From Irpex lacteus (lineage: Eukaryota; Basidiomycota; Agaricomycetes; Polyporales; Irpicaceae): a stretch of DNA of 28,360 nucleotides. The number at the start of each line of letters is the position of its first letter. Position 1 is the first letter of the stretch. Positions 19,302 through 28,360 of this stretch are shown piece by piece. The notes below the pieces were generated by a model, which was not told the origin of the DNA, did not search any database, and saw only the letters and a program-made list of their open reading frames with translations. A program made the position numbers and the translations under genes. Location of the stretch: contig MQVO02000114.1 in the NCBI GenBank assembly GCA_001986395.2, positions 1 through 28,360 of the forward strand. Reading direction: 5' to 3'.

Positions 19302-21043
19302 TTATAATGCGCGACAATGCTCTACGCTATTAATGTAAACATAATCCTTCAGCCTCTTATACATCTCTTTCTCATTGAACATGTCTTGAAGCCAGGCTCT
19401 CTTGCTACTGATGAGAGCAGCAATTACGTCAACCAATCTTGTCTCCAACGTCTTTGATGGTTCCCCTGGCCAAGGGTTGCACATCTCCCCGAGCTTCTTT
19501 GCGAGAGGTGACAATCTTGATCTATGAGGGGGACCTTCAGGTTCTTCAGCCCTTGTATTTGAAGCATCGCAAGGCTCAGAAGAGCTCCCTGCAATGTATG
19601 TCAATATGGGTCGCATTGGTCATCCCGAAATGGTCACCTTTGAGTTCGTCAGGCCTCTTATCCGCCCTGATATTCGCAATGCGACGCTTGTCAGGCCATT
19701 TCAGCTCTTCAGCACTCCAGACGGTAAACGTGCACTTCTTCAGATAACGTGAACAGTGCAGACACCTCCTTGGAGTGTTCTTTGACCATGCTTGATAGCA
19801 CTCGGATCGTTCCGCGTCCTTACACGGTATACACTAGACGTTCTCAATACGCAGACATTATAGATAGCTAATATATTTATTCACCATTGCGAACCCCGTC
19901 AGTACCTTGAGGTAGTTGAAACCGGCAGGTACCTTCCATGGCCGTTGGGACTTTTTGGGGATTGGAGGCAGAATCTCCGTCTTCTCATAAACAACAAAGG
20001 ACTGTTCATGCTCTGCTGTCTCTTCGTGCTCTTTCGGTTCGTCGTGCTCTGCGTGATCCACGTGACCCCGCTCCTCTTCTAAAAAGCACATACAGTAGGC
20101 AGTGAAATCATACTCAGCGGAGGCCTCACCGGACGGGGGGGGGGGGGGCAGACGTACCCTCATGGTCCGCGTCAGAGGATACGGTTACGGCGGTGCTCTG
20201 CCCAATGTCGACATCCCCACATGTCGAGGCTGGTTCGAAACGACATCAGTCACCATTTATGAAAGTGAAGGGAAATCAAAACCTATATAGCCTCCAACGT
20301 TCTTCGGCGTGGAGATTAAATTACCCCCATGTTGTACTGCGGTGAATAGGGATAGTGTTGTGGAGCGCGACAGGCTTGGTGGAGACTGTGACCGGATGCC
20401 GCTATCGATGCTCGGTTCCGGCCCAGGCCCCTCTGATTGCAATGACGATCTGGACACCGAGCCTGCACCTGTGATGGCCCCCACTCTCCTCTCGCGAGGC
20501 AGAAAAAAGCGGTAGGACTGCATGGAGGAACCTTGCCATGTCTTCAGAGCCCAGGTCTCCAACCTGTTTATCGAGAAGCGGTCGCAGGTCCGGGCTTGAT
20601 ACTGCCACGATCAAACCATCGAGGCTGATTCTACGCATTGCTCCGAGGGACCAATCGGCCTTCGAATACCACCGCCTATCACTTTCCTCCAAGGCCCATT
20701 GCAAAGCCAGGTGACGAGGGTGTAGACAAAGAACCCGCCGTTCCAATATAGGGTGACGAGGGCTATAATTTCTTTTTGTATCGCATGCGACCCAGCCATG
20801 CATTGCACGAAGAAGGATGAAGGTAGTCGCAATCCATATATCTCCAGGTGCACCGCATTCCGGAGGGGGGGGATCATCGTTCCTCGCCAGAAACATGACA
20901 TGGATAAGGCAATGTTGGCGTTTGATGTTGTTGGTTCGGTGAATGAACCTCGACTTGTTTTCTTTAATAGCAGGGATCGCAGATTCTAGCTCTGTGATAT
21001 CTTGAGCGACCCAGAACGGGACTACTTCCCTCCCCTCGGCCAT
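19302..21043 (-). CDS. Six-exon protein with C-terminal Zn2Cys6-like cluster
   Basis: Unnamed agaricomycete-type protein, possibly nuclear. Minus-strand exons: 21043-20564, 20517-20283, 20229-20158, 20078-19906, 19833-19638 and 19588-19302. The introns are 46-79 nt, all GT-AG, and every phase agrees, giving 480 aa. Start at ATG 21043 (MAEGREVVPFWVAQDITELE); the frame is open further upstream, so an earlier exon is possible. Residues about 35-75 carry IHRTNNIKRQHCLIHVMFLA and GAPGDIWIA, a pattern I recall from repeated agaricomycete hypothetical proteins. A Ser/Pro-rich middle, an acidic His/Glu stretch (EEERGHVDHAEHDEPKEHEE) and then C-x2-C-x7-C-x11-C-x2-C-x6-C (CIPCKDAERSEC to KKCTF) follow. 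The cysteine spacing closely fits fungal Zn(II)2Cys6 clusters, but it lies in the C-terminal half rather than the usual N-terminus. The fourth exon is separated from the third by an intron holding a 14-base homopolymer. DNA binding is inference only. Confidence 0.75.
20135..20148. repeat. 14-G homopolymer in intron
   Basis: Fourteen consecutive G on the plus strand, inside the 20079-20157 intron of the cysteine-cluster gene. It is one of two 14-base C/G runs in the window (the other is at 11273-11286). Length is prone to sequencing error or polymorphism; being intronic it should not alter the frame. Confidence 0.8.
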
Positions 21044-21397
21044 ACTATAACATAGCCTATCCGCCTCATCTGGTATTGCGGCGTTCCGAAGTACGCGTGG
21101 TACGGCCAGATTTTTGCGATAGGTGACTCTTTGGTTAATTTTTCCACTATCTACTACATAGCAATGACTACGCACCGATATCTTCCCCCTTGGGATTGCT
21201 GGAGAGAGGGGTGCGAAGGTTGAATGACATAGCGAAGAACTTGAAAGCTATTTCCGATTTCCCTAAAATCGGTTACTTTCGGCCCTGTGCACGTGACAAA
21301 ACTGGACGGCACCTCGCCCCGAGACTCCTTCCCAATTTGAACTGCTCGCGGCCTAAGCACTACTGTTCTGTCTTCAACCCGTGTCATATTATAGTTA

Positions 21398-21650
21398 CTA
21401 GCAATCACCCGTGCGCTGCACGGGAATGAGAATTGGGAGAGGCAGAGGATCATGATCACGGTATTCGTCACGTCGACGTCGACAGAGGAGAATAAATACC
21501 GCGCCCATCCCTGCTGGCCTCCGCGCCTTCGGCGCTTCGGCCAGCAGTGACAGGCGCGCCCTATTTTCGACGGTGTCACGGTAAGTATGTCGGAAGCTAA
21601 AGATGGTCTGAATTTGAAGAGGCAGCGGTAACCACTCCTCTTTACATTAA
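21398..21650 (-). mobile_element. Helitron-like 3' end (copy a)
   Basis: The minus strand ends in the hairpin CCCGTGC-AGC-GCACGGG (21408-21424), then TGATTG and CTAG (21398-21401), followed by T. A short GC-rich hairpin 6-10 nt before a CTRR terminus inserted before T is the hallmark of Helitrons. The last 100 bp match the plus-strand copy at 24630-24762. No Rep/helicase protein is present, so this is a non-autonomous copy; its 5' end (expected TC) was not located. A GC-rich palindrome interrupts it at 21507-21561. Confidence 0.75.
21500..21561 (-). repeat. GC-rich palindrome, copy 6, in a Helitron copy
   Basis: Core stem CTGCTGGCC...GGCCAGCAG with the GCGCCTTCGGCGC centre. It is bounded by direct CGCGCCC repeats at 21500-21506 and 21555-21561. 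The related Helitron end at 24630 has one uninterrupted equivalent site (ATGGCGCGGTATTT), so this copy looks like a filled insertion site. Confidence 0.75.
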
Positions 21651-21684
21651 ATAAGAAATATTTTCTACGTAGTGGAAGCCGACG

Positions 21685-22650
21685 ATGTCGATGAAGCGGC
21701 ATGAAGCTGAAGTAAAGCTCGAAGGCGAAGGCAAAAGAATATTCTGGACGCAGAGTACCCAATCGGAATGTGTGTTTGTCTCTATCCAATCAGAAGACGT
21801 GTTTATCTCGACGTGTCAGCCAATGAAGAAGCCGAAATGTCGACGCGGTGGAGCGACCGCGTTTCTCTTTATAATAAAGAGGATACGTAGATCCTGGGCC
21901 TATTTTTCTACGAACAAGTGCGCATTGCTGTACCCAAAATTAGAAGTAATCCCTCCTAGCCAAATCCCTATCCGCGTAGAGTTGTCTTATCAATCCGTAC
22001 AATGGTTTGGGATGGTTCACAATATTGATACACTGCTTCTTCTACACCTCGTGGTAAGTTGATATGAGAGACGTCGTCGCTCTGGGTCCCCCAGCGTCGA
22101 CGTCAACTCTAGTAGACGTCATAACCAGTCTGTTTCCGGCGCCGACTCCAACGACACTCATACTTACTCACTTCCCGGACAACCAGTTGCCAACTCAAAG
22201 AGCAGTTCGATTTTGATGGCTATGGTGCGAGAAGCGGTTTTAATTGGGAGTTCGTGTATCAGAACTCGGTGGCAAACTCGCAAGCTGCTGGGGTAAGTAT
22301 ATATTTGACTTCTACTATTTCTAGTTGTTCAATCACTCTCACAAGCTCCTAGCGTATCCGAGACCATCTCCGCCTCCTTCCATAATCTTACCACCATCTC
22401 CACTCTCGTCGACGTCACTCCCACTGAATTTATCGCGCCTCCAGCCGTCTCAGCAATCACTCCTGCGTCTGATCGGAATACTACAGCCCCCACCATCCCT
22501 TCATCCAGCAGCTCGCCTTCGTCTTCTAGTGACTTGAGTGCATCAGGAAACGCAGTTTGCCGCCGGAGCAAGCACATCATTTCCGTAATCCTCTTTATTA
22601 TAAAATTAACACGCAGGAAGTTTGCAAGGTCGACTCGGTTAAATGGTTGA
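21685..22650 (+). CDS. Tentative three-exon hypothetical protein
   Basis: Function not recognised. Exons 21685-22053, 22129-22292 and 22353-22650 use GTAAGT donors at 22054 and 22293 and CAG/TAG acceptors; the introns are 75 and 60 nt and all phases agree, giving 276 aa. The first 67 or so residues (from MSMKRHEAEVKLEGEGKRIF) come from the dispersed repeat at 21700-21884, so either the repeat was taken into the exon or the true start lies elsewhere. Unique sequence follows: YPKLEVIPPSQIPIRVELSY, WFGMVHNIDTLLLLHLV, then SVSGADSNDTHTYSLPGQPV, and a long Ser/Thr/Pro-rich tract (TIPSSSSSPSSSSDLSASG) ending in basic KLTRRKFARSTRLNG. The last residues include another copy of the repeat's terminal motif. 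A rival 133-codon open frame lies on the minus strand at 22730-22329. Evidence is splice phase and composition only. Confidence 0.4.
21700..21884 (-). repeat. Dispersed repeat, copy 2 (inverted partner at 6647)
   Basis: Read on the minus strand it begins ATCCTCTTTATTATAAAGAG and matches 6647-6838 with scattered differences. It lies between the Helitron copy and the tentative three-exon gene and overlaps that gene's first exon. Confidence 0.8.
22588..22604 (+). repeat. Third copy of the dispersed-repeat terminus
   Basis: ATCCTCTTTATTATAAA, identical over 17 bases to the start of the 6647 repeat and inverted relative to the terminus at 21868-21884. The two termini face each other across about 700 bp containing the tentative three-exon gene. 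Confidence 0.65.
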
Positions 22651-22910
22651 GTCATGCTTCGTAAATCGACAGCCTCGAGGCCATCAAGTAACTCTCTCTC
22701 TTGAGGAGTGAGTGGTGCCAGCGGCAACAAGATATGACCATATACTACTTATGTGTTAGTAGATGAATAGGAATATCAAAGTCTGAGGCGCAAAAAGAAG
22801 CTCGGTGTATACTTCCTGCCGTGCATGCACTAATTATAAGAGACTTACAGCTACAGGAGGCTACAGGTGAGTCGACGTCTGACAAGTACGAAGCGCCCGA
22901 TTGGTTGCAT
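22651..22910. other. Intergenic, no supported gene
   Basis: About 260 bp between the tentative gene and the left arm of the next inverted repeat. There is no recognisable feature except a minus-strand open frame already covered as a rival reading. Confidence 0.4.
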
Positions 22911-23682
22911 GCAGACTCCTACCCAGTTCCTCGGTGAGAGGGAAGCGAGAAAGAGGGAGGTTATTCTGGGTCTCGAGGACGTCTTCATTATTCTAAGTCT
23001 TGTATTAGGTTGCTATCATTACTCCGTTAGGTAATCCATCAAACATCAAATCCTCACGTGCTTATTCTTTTGAACCTTATGGCAATGGCAGATCTTGGTG
23101 GTCGTACATAGATACGAGACTAATTATTGTGATTACATTGTATTAAATGGCCACCCTGGGAGCCGGTAATTTTGAGTATGACAGGAGCCCCATGAGACTC
23201 TGGTAAGTAGCTATTTATACAGTATAGCTGGTGCTGCATGCCAGTGTTCACTGACAGACCTGCGCGTGAGTGACCACTAACTTACTAATGCATGCAGGAC
23301 CCTCCCTTAGTTCATATCCTTACTCCTTAGCGAAGTTACGCCAACCAGTAAGGTATCTGCTCCTTCGAAATTGAAAGCGCACGCAAACCGATGATCGAAA
23401 ATCGCGTGGCAATTATTGGGCGCTATACCTTTTACTTAAAAGTCCGTCTCTGCCGACCCCAGCGCCGATCATTGTTGATGCCAGTCCTCGGTGAGAGGGA
23501 AAGAGAAATAAGGTTCAAAAGAACAAGCACGTGAGGATTTGATGTTTGATGGATTACCTAAAGTAGTAATAGTAGCAACAGAACCAAATACGAGACTTAA
23601 AATAATGAAGACGTCCTCGAGACCCAGAATAACCTCCCTCTTTCTCGCTTCCCTCTCACCGAGGAACTGGGTAGGAGTCTGC
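22911..23682. repeat. Long inverted repeat with 170-bp arms
   Basis: The arms 22911-23080 and 23508-23682 are nearly identical in inverted orientation, starting GCAGACTCCTACCCAGTTCC and ending at TTCTTTTGAACCTTAT. The first 70 bp are identical, and differences cluster around 23010-23035. The 427-bp centre has no gene but holds a further partial copy of CCTCGGTGAGAGGGAA (23487). TTATTCTGGGTCTCGA in both arms also occurs at about 6889. No target duplication was found. It is probably a foldback or MITE-type element, or an inverted duplication. Confidence 0.75.
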
Positions 23683-23708
23683 TATCATATGTGCTTTGCG
23701 AAACAAGC

Positions 23709-23764
23709 CGCACCAAGCTGCTGGCAGGAGCGCCTGAGGCGCGCAGGCCTGCAGCAATGTGCGC
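23709..23764 (+). repeat. GC-rich palindrome, copy 7
   Basis: CGCACCAAGCTGCTGGCAGG, core AGCGCCTGAGGCGCG, then CAGGCCTGCAGCAATGTGCG. The upstream ATATGTGCTTT resembles the upstream flank of copy 8, so these two may share a longer unit. Confidence 0.8.
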
Positions 23765-24055
23765 AATTGAAGTCCGTCTTAGTATAAGTACAGTGTTTAG
23801 TCTCTCAATATATGATCTTTATCGTTGATACTAAGATACACGGTTTCTACGGTAATATTGCCTTTCAGTATAATATCGTTGCGTTGTGTCCATCTTTTGT
23901 TGTTGTTGACCGTTGAATTAGACTATGAGTAATGACTCAAGTATTCTTGTTACTTCAAGTTCTCACATGTCCATCGTGGAACCGACTCAGAGTGCATGAG
24001 GTCTCAAGGTCTCGCTCTTTCCTCTTGTTATATATGTGTGCTTTACTGACCAACC
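23765..24055. other. Intergenic, no supported gene
   Basis: AT-rich spacer between palindrome copies 7 and 8. Nothing further seen. Confidence 0.4.
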
Positions 24056-24103
24056 CGCACAAAGCTGCTAGCAGGAGCGGCGCGCAGGCTTGCAGTGATG
24101 TGC
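24056..24103 (+). repeat. GC-rich palindrome, copy 8 (shortened)
   Basis: CGCACAAAGCTGCTAGCAGG, a shortened core AGCGGCGCG, then CAGGCTTGCAGTGATGTGCT. Loss of about 8 bp removes much of the central stem, which suggests an older or internally deleted copy. Confidence 0.75.
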
Positions 24104-24629
24104 TGGCTTGGCCGCTATTGTGCTTATATATTCATTGTTACTGTAAAAATGCAAGGAGAAGGAGAAGTTGGCCTTGTGTATAGTATTTGGAATTTTTCTG
24201 GCCAGAGCGTCTTTTGACACTTACTGTTCTGCTTAGCTAGGCTAGTAGTATGAGCACTACTGCACATTGTCTCCGCTACGTAAGCTTATACTCGTCGCTT
24301 GCTCACATATGCATGCACATGTGGGTTGAGTACATTCAAGAACTACTACTTCTCTGTTTTTTTCCGTATTCCCTGATGAATTTCGATGTCGCACAGGTGG
24401 GTCTTCGGCGCAAGTGCAAATACGCTATGGCGTGTTTCTCTGTATTCCCGTACTTTATATAAGTACATGTACTCTGCTAGATAAGATCAATCTAATCTAC
24501 TGTAGGCCGTGCGTGTCCATGCAAAGCGATAAGACGAAACGGAAGCTGGCTTGATAGGGGCTACAAATAAACAAAACATCGAGCGGTTGAGCGCTCGCTC
24601 GACACAACATCCCAAAATCCAACATCTTC
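24104..24629. other. Intergenic, no supported gene
   Basis: No gene is supported. The right part may contain the 5' portion of the Helitron-like element ending at 24762, but its 5' boundary could not be set. Confidence 0.4.
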
Positions 24630-24762
24630 AGCCTCCGACCTACTTACACCGTCGAAACATGGCGCGGTATTTATTTTTCTCTGTCGACGTCAACGTGTCG
24701 AACACCTTTACCCTCTGCATTTGCCAATTCCTATCCCCGTGCAGCGCACGGGTGATTACTAG
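24630..24762 (+). mobile_element. Helitron-like 3' end (copy b)
   Basis: The hairpin CCCGTGC-AGC-GCACGGG (24736-24752) is followed by TGATTA and CTAG (24759-24762), then T. Similarity to copy a (21398-21650, minus) runs from AGCCTCCGACCTACTTAC (about 24630) to the terminus. No palindrome interrupts this copy. No coding sequence; non-autonomous. Confidence 0.75.
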
Positions 24763-26839
24763 TGATCCTAATATGATTCTATAATCGTAGACGCCCGTGA
24801 GTGCTATTCCAGCGGCACCGGTTTACCATCGATTTTTCAGCTCATTGCGGGCCTCCTACGCTGTACGACGCCAGAATAAAGTAACATTAATACGATACTT
24901 AAGATATAAATACATCAAATTGTCGAGCTACTGAAGCCCCCCGTCAGTCAATCGCCCCCGACGCGCACATCCCGCTCGTTGCCTTTGCGGCCCCATAGCT
25001 CATTGACTGTCACCCATCCACGATCGCGAGCCACTGTCTCCCAATATTCTGAACATACGAGCAGCTAAAAAAACGCAATTGAATAACTCCAACTCAATAC
25101 AGTGCAGTGCAGAGTGCTACGGGGCGCTGTCGCTATTCTCCGGGGTGCTCCACTGCAGGAGTGCTCCAGGATGGCCGCTCTTGTCTCCGGATGCTACATA
25201 TCCTTGAGATATCCCCCACTGCTCCAACGCTCCAGAGACATCCGAGTGCCTCGGATCAGGTGCGGTTTTTCCTGATGTCTGAGCTACCCTTACAACGGTC
25301 GCACGATTGCGCAAGACGCGTCGTCAATTACTTCTCTGCCATTCAACCCGGTTTCTCGTCTCTCTGCCAGAGACTCCGTTTCGTGGAAACGAAGAATCGC
25401 TGCGATGAATCTGAAGAGGATGACTCCTTGTTACCATGGAAATAAGGCTCACCCAGAACCATGCACACGGGGAACGAGAGCGGATCAAGCGGCGGTGCAA
25501 ACGAGCAAGACGACGATGCTGAAAGGGACACGTGGTCTACAGGAGCAGGTCGGTGTAGCAGTATTCATGGTCAACTCATACACTTTCTGCGCCGTATATT
25601 TCGGGAGCTGTAGGCCGCATATCTCCCTTGTGTAAAGCACTAGGTAAGTGGTTTTGAGTACGCTGATCACAGAGTCATTATGCCTTACGTCCCCCTTGCT
25701 TGTAGGGACCTGTATAGCACTTGGGTGGGTCACAACCCTGCCATTTTCGCATTTCTCACCAACGGTCGCCTCATAGGATTGTGCACCGACGTAGCGGGAA
25801 CATGAGAAATTGTAAAGAAGTACACCAACATGCATAAGCTAAGGAATCCGGGTTACTTTGAGGCCGACATGCCCGCTTTGCTCAGGGAGGGCGCTTTGCA
25901 GCCCAAGGGGAGGAGGAGGAGATCCTGAGTACCACACACGTTCTGGGAAGTATGAATTCTTCTAAAATTTTGTAATATGTTGGAATAGTAGGGTAAAAAG
26001 ATTCAAAAGCGCAAAGTATGCCCCCCTCCCTGTGCTAGAAATGCACGTACATGACCCCATGTGAGGGTCATAGTGTCCAGTGTATAACGCTTCATCAACA
26101 AACTACATGAACTTGAAGCTCTCAGTACACGATCTATATACTCATTAAAATGATCCTATGTTTACTAGAGGGTACCTCCAAGCCTTGGCCTTCCATAGGG
26201 GTACCACTGTGGCCATCCATTGGTCAGCCTCCTACACAAGATCAAGCGGCTGTATCATTAATTAGACCTCATAATCGTAATGTACACATGTAATCTCACC
26301 ATGCTACCATAAAAATCATTCAAAACAAAGGGGAGGGGACGGAGATGGCTTTAGTACACTGTGCTCATTGTCGGGGACAGCAAGCACAACTTTGCGGAGA
26401 CGTCACGGAAGATAAGCGGGGTCGTGATGACGTCTGAGAGCGGGCCTATCTACCCGCTCCCCCTCTGCCAATTCGCACCAGACGTTGGGGCGCTAGGGTC
26501 CACGTTCTTTGTCTCGTTCTTCCGCCTCAGCTCCAGTGAGCGCCCGGCGGACGGCTCGTTTCGAGACTACCCAGCAGGTCAACCCGGCGCGAGAAGCTCG
26601 ACCTGTAAGGCTTCCCACTGGCTTCCCCTACTAATTGCAAGCTCTGAGCATTGCCGGGCGCGCCCCAAACCCCCGTTGCTATTATACGATGAGCAGGCGA
26701 TAGCCTAGGCGCAATCACTGACCATGTTTTCCGAGGCTTCAACTGAGTCTGTGTGCAGTATGCACATACATTCGCCCCGATGCCGCGGCGCTTCGGTCGT
26801 TTGCTCCATACCCTCTCCGTACCCAAAACAGAAGCCCTG
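24763..26839. other. Long interval, only weak coding traces
   Basis: No gene is supported over about 2 kb. At 25107-25617 one plus-strand frame is open except for a single TAA (25443) and carries acidic stretches (CDESEEDDSLLPWK, NEQDDDAERD), but a second frame over the same bases is equally open, so no call is made. At 26361-26826 frames on opposite strands mirror each other. No repeat shared with the rest of the window was noticed. Confidence 0.35.
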
Positions 26840-26841
26840 TA

Positions 26842-27158
26842 CAGTCATGTACCCCCTGGTGCGACGCCTGCCTTTTACGGCAGCGCTCTTCTGTATTTGG
26901 TGCTCGCTGACGCGTTGGCGCTCATTGGACGCCTGTACCCGCCCAACTAAAATGCAGTTATGGCGGAAATTGGGGATTTTTGTAGCTAGGACTCTGAATA
27001 TTTTCCGCTCATTATGTACAGAATAAGAGAAAGTTCTATTGATACCAAAATCCACGAGTGATTCCTGCAGCGAGAGCGGGAATGCAGCTTTACCAACTTA
27101 CCATACCAGGCAGGCGTCGCACCAGGGGGGTGGTGTCGCATCAGGGGGTACATGACTG
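26842..27158. mobile_element. TA-flanked MITE (317 bp)
   Basis: The left end is CAGTCATGTACCCCCTGGTG then CGACGCCTGCC; the right end is the reverse complement of CAGTCATGTACCCCCTGATG followed by a tandem second copy of the CCCCCTGGTGCGACGCCTGCC part. Both sides are flanked by TA (26840-26841 and 27159-27160). CAGT-starting inverted repeats with TA duplications point to the Tc1/mariner superfamily. There is no transposase inside. Confidence 0.8.
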
Positions 27159-27160
27159 TA

Positions 27161-28360
27161 TGACAGTATTATAGCGATCGTATCAAACATATTGTTTATG
27201 TTTCAATAGTTGAATGCTACGGCGTCCCCATTACCTGTCGAACATCAACGCGTGGTTAATTGTTGGAAATAGCCAATCGCTCGTGTACATTACGCGGTTA
27301 TCCAGGTATGCAGCACAATCAGATGCCATGTTAATATCCTACAGGCTGATATAGCTAACGTATACCGAATCTAATGCCGCGTCATACAGACAATAACCCC
27401 CAGTATATGTATATATATATATATAACTCTGTCAGATATCCAGCGGATATTCTAAGGACGAGCCGCGAAGAATCACCGATTGATATACCGCCGGTATCCC
27501 GGCGTTATTCCCGGAGCGGTATCCTCATATTATTCGATTCTCCTGTGCGTGTACTCTGCCTTGGGGAGACTACTGTAGTGGGCAAGCTGAGCGTAAAATC
27601 TCCGTTCTTCGATTTTTGGGCGCTTTGTCCAGATTTCGCTTTTCACTCAAGCGCCAGCTACTTACAGGCTAACTTGAAACACGCAGGAATACTTCACAAA
27701 CGTCCTCCGTACGAGAAGAAAGCCTAGGGATCATGATTTTAGAAAGATTGTCTCTGTGTACATCGTGGAAAATCAGAGATATATTTTCAAATCCAAGTTT
27801 TGGTCTCGTCAAAATTTCAAACGTACCTTTAGGTGTGAAGTATAGCTCACTACTGTGGGTCTTCTAGATCTGTACGTTTCACATGGTTTCCAGGTAATCC
27901 CTGACATTGCGGAGTCACTCCAGGCAAAAGCTGATTAGCGCACATCCGAAATCCTCACAAAGGGGATTGATTCACACACCTAATGTGTTGCGGATAAGGG
28001 CCTCATAAGTAGATATTCGTAAAATCACAAAAACATTGATGTGCGCCCGAACATGTAGCCTTTGTTTCGCACGACAAACGAACGAAAAACCGTCAAAAAG
28101 TGATCCCTTTCAACGAGCATAAAGGAAACCTTCTCGCTACTTTCCAAAATCGGTCACGCCAGATCGCTCCCGATGGCTGCTCAGCCGACTGTATACCTTT
28201 GTTCACAGCGAACATTATCACTTTTCGATGGTTTTTCGACGGCCTCATAGCCTTACCTTCGGCCCGGGGGATAATGGCGTGAAAGGATAACAAAATTTGA
28301 CCTTTTACTCCAGAGATAAAAATGGCTTGATTATTTGTGTAAATCGACCGGTGTTACGCA
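27161..28360. other. Intergenic, no supported gene
   Basis: About 1.2 kb without a supportable gene. It holds a short TA microsatellite (about 27406-27424). Open frames at 27374-27727 and 28093-28293 have no motif, consistent introns or family resemblance. Confidence 0.45.

Noticed and set aside
20231..20245. tRNA B-box-like TGGTTCGAAAC
   Set aside because: No matching A box or cloverleaf nearby, and it lies in an intron of the minus-strand gene.
21154..21789. 211-codon minus-strand open frame
   Set aside because: It crosses the dispersed repeat, the GC-rich palindrome and the Helitron terminus, so it is a chance frame through mobile DNA.
22329..22730. 133-codon minus-strand open frame
   Set aside because: Opposes the plus-strand exons that have consistent splice phases and a typical Ser/Thr-rich tract; kept only as a rival reading.
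12398..24103. CRISPR array
   Set aside because: The palindromes are irregularly spaced by hundreds to thousands of bases, occur on both strands, and the genome is eukaryotic.
24551..24784. 77-codon plus-strand open frame
   Set aside because: Its right half is the Helitron-like terminus, including the hairpin and CTAG end.
26361..27055. Open frames on both strands of about 100-116 codons
   Set aside because: They mirror each other, lack motifs, and the right part enters the TA-flanked MITE.

Overview
The window looks like nuclear DNA of a filamentous basidiomycete, probably an agaricomycete. Open frames are broken by many short GT-AG introns of about 46-79 nt. The recognisable families are a DUF6589-type protein, a RecQ-like helicase of the type repeated in agaricomycete genomes, and a protein pairing a GAPGDIWIA-type segment with a Zn2Cys6-like cysteine cluster. 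There are no operons or bacterial signals. Genus and species cannot be read from the sequence. Assignments rest on recalled family motifs and hand splicing; no search was run.

Layout. 1-1599: no gene, one GACTCG-rich repeat end. 1600-3450: a DUF6589-type pseudogene with several frameshifts. 4534-5315: a second decayed gene of unknown family, followed by a 38-bp motif that recurs downstream of the helicase, and by a 33-bp tandem repeat rich in GATA-factor-like sites. 5769-6468: a TA-flanked Tc1/mariner-like non-autonomous element. 7263-9159: a RecQ-like helicase pseudogene with three in-frame stops and one frameshift. 9663-10108: a further coding relic. 11358-12265: a second TA-flanked Tc1-like element, directly abutting a 1.1-kb inverted-repeat element (12268-13352). 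13577-15288: an apparently intact seven-exon gene. 16-19 kb: GACTCG-rich repeats and hairpins. 19302-21043 (minus): an apparently intact six-exon gene ending in a Zn2Cys6-like cluster. 21398-22650: a Helitron-like 3' end, a repeat shared in inverted orientation with 6.6 kb, and a tentative three-exon gene. 22911-23682: another long inverted repeat. 24630-24762: a second Helitron-like 3' end. 26842-27158: a small TA-flanked MITE. The remainder shows no supported gene.

Overall this is a transposon-dense accessory region: three dead genes or relics plus one helicase corpse, two genes that still splice cleanly, one tentative gene, and at least eight copies of a short GC-rich palindrome. The most interesting point is that this palindrome appears to be mobile. 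One of the two Helitron-like ends carries it between direct 7-bp repeats, while the other copy shows a single uninterrupted site. No functional link between the surviving genes can be inferred from the sequence.
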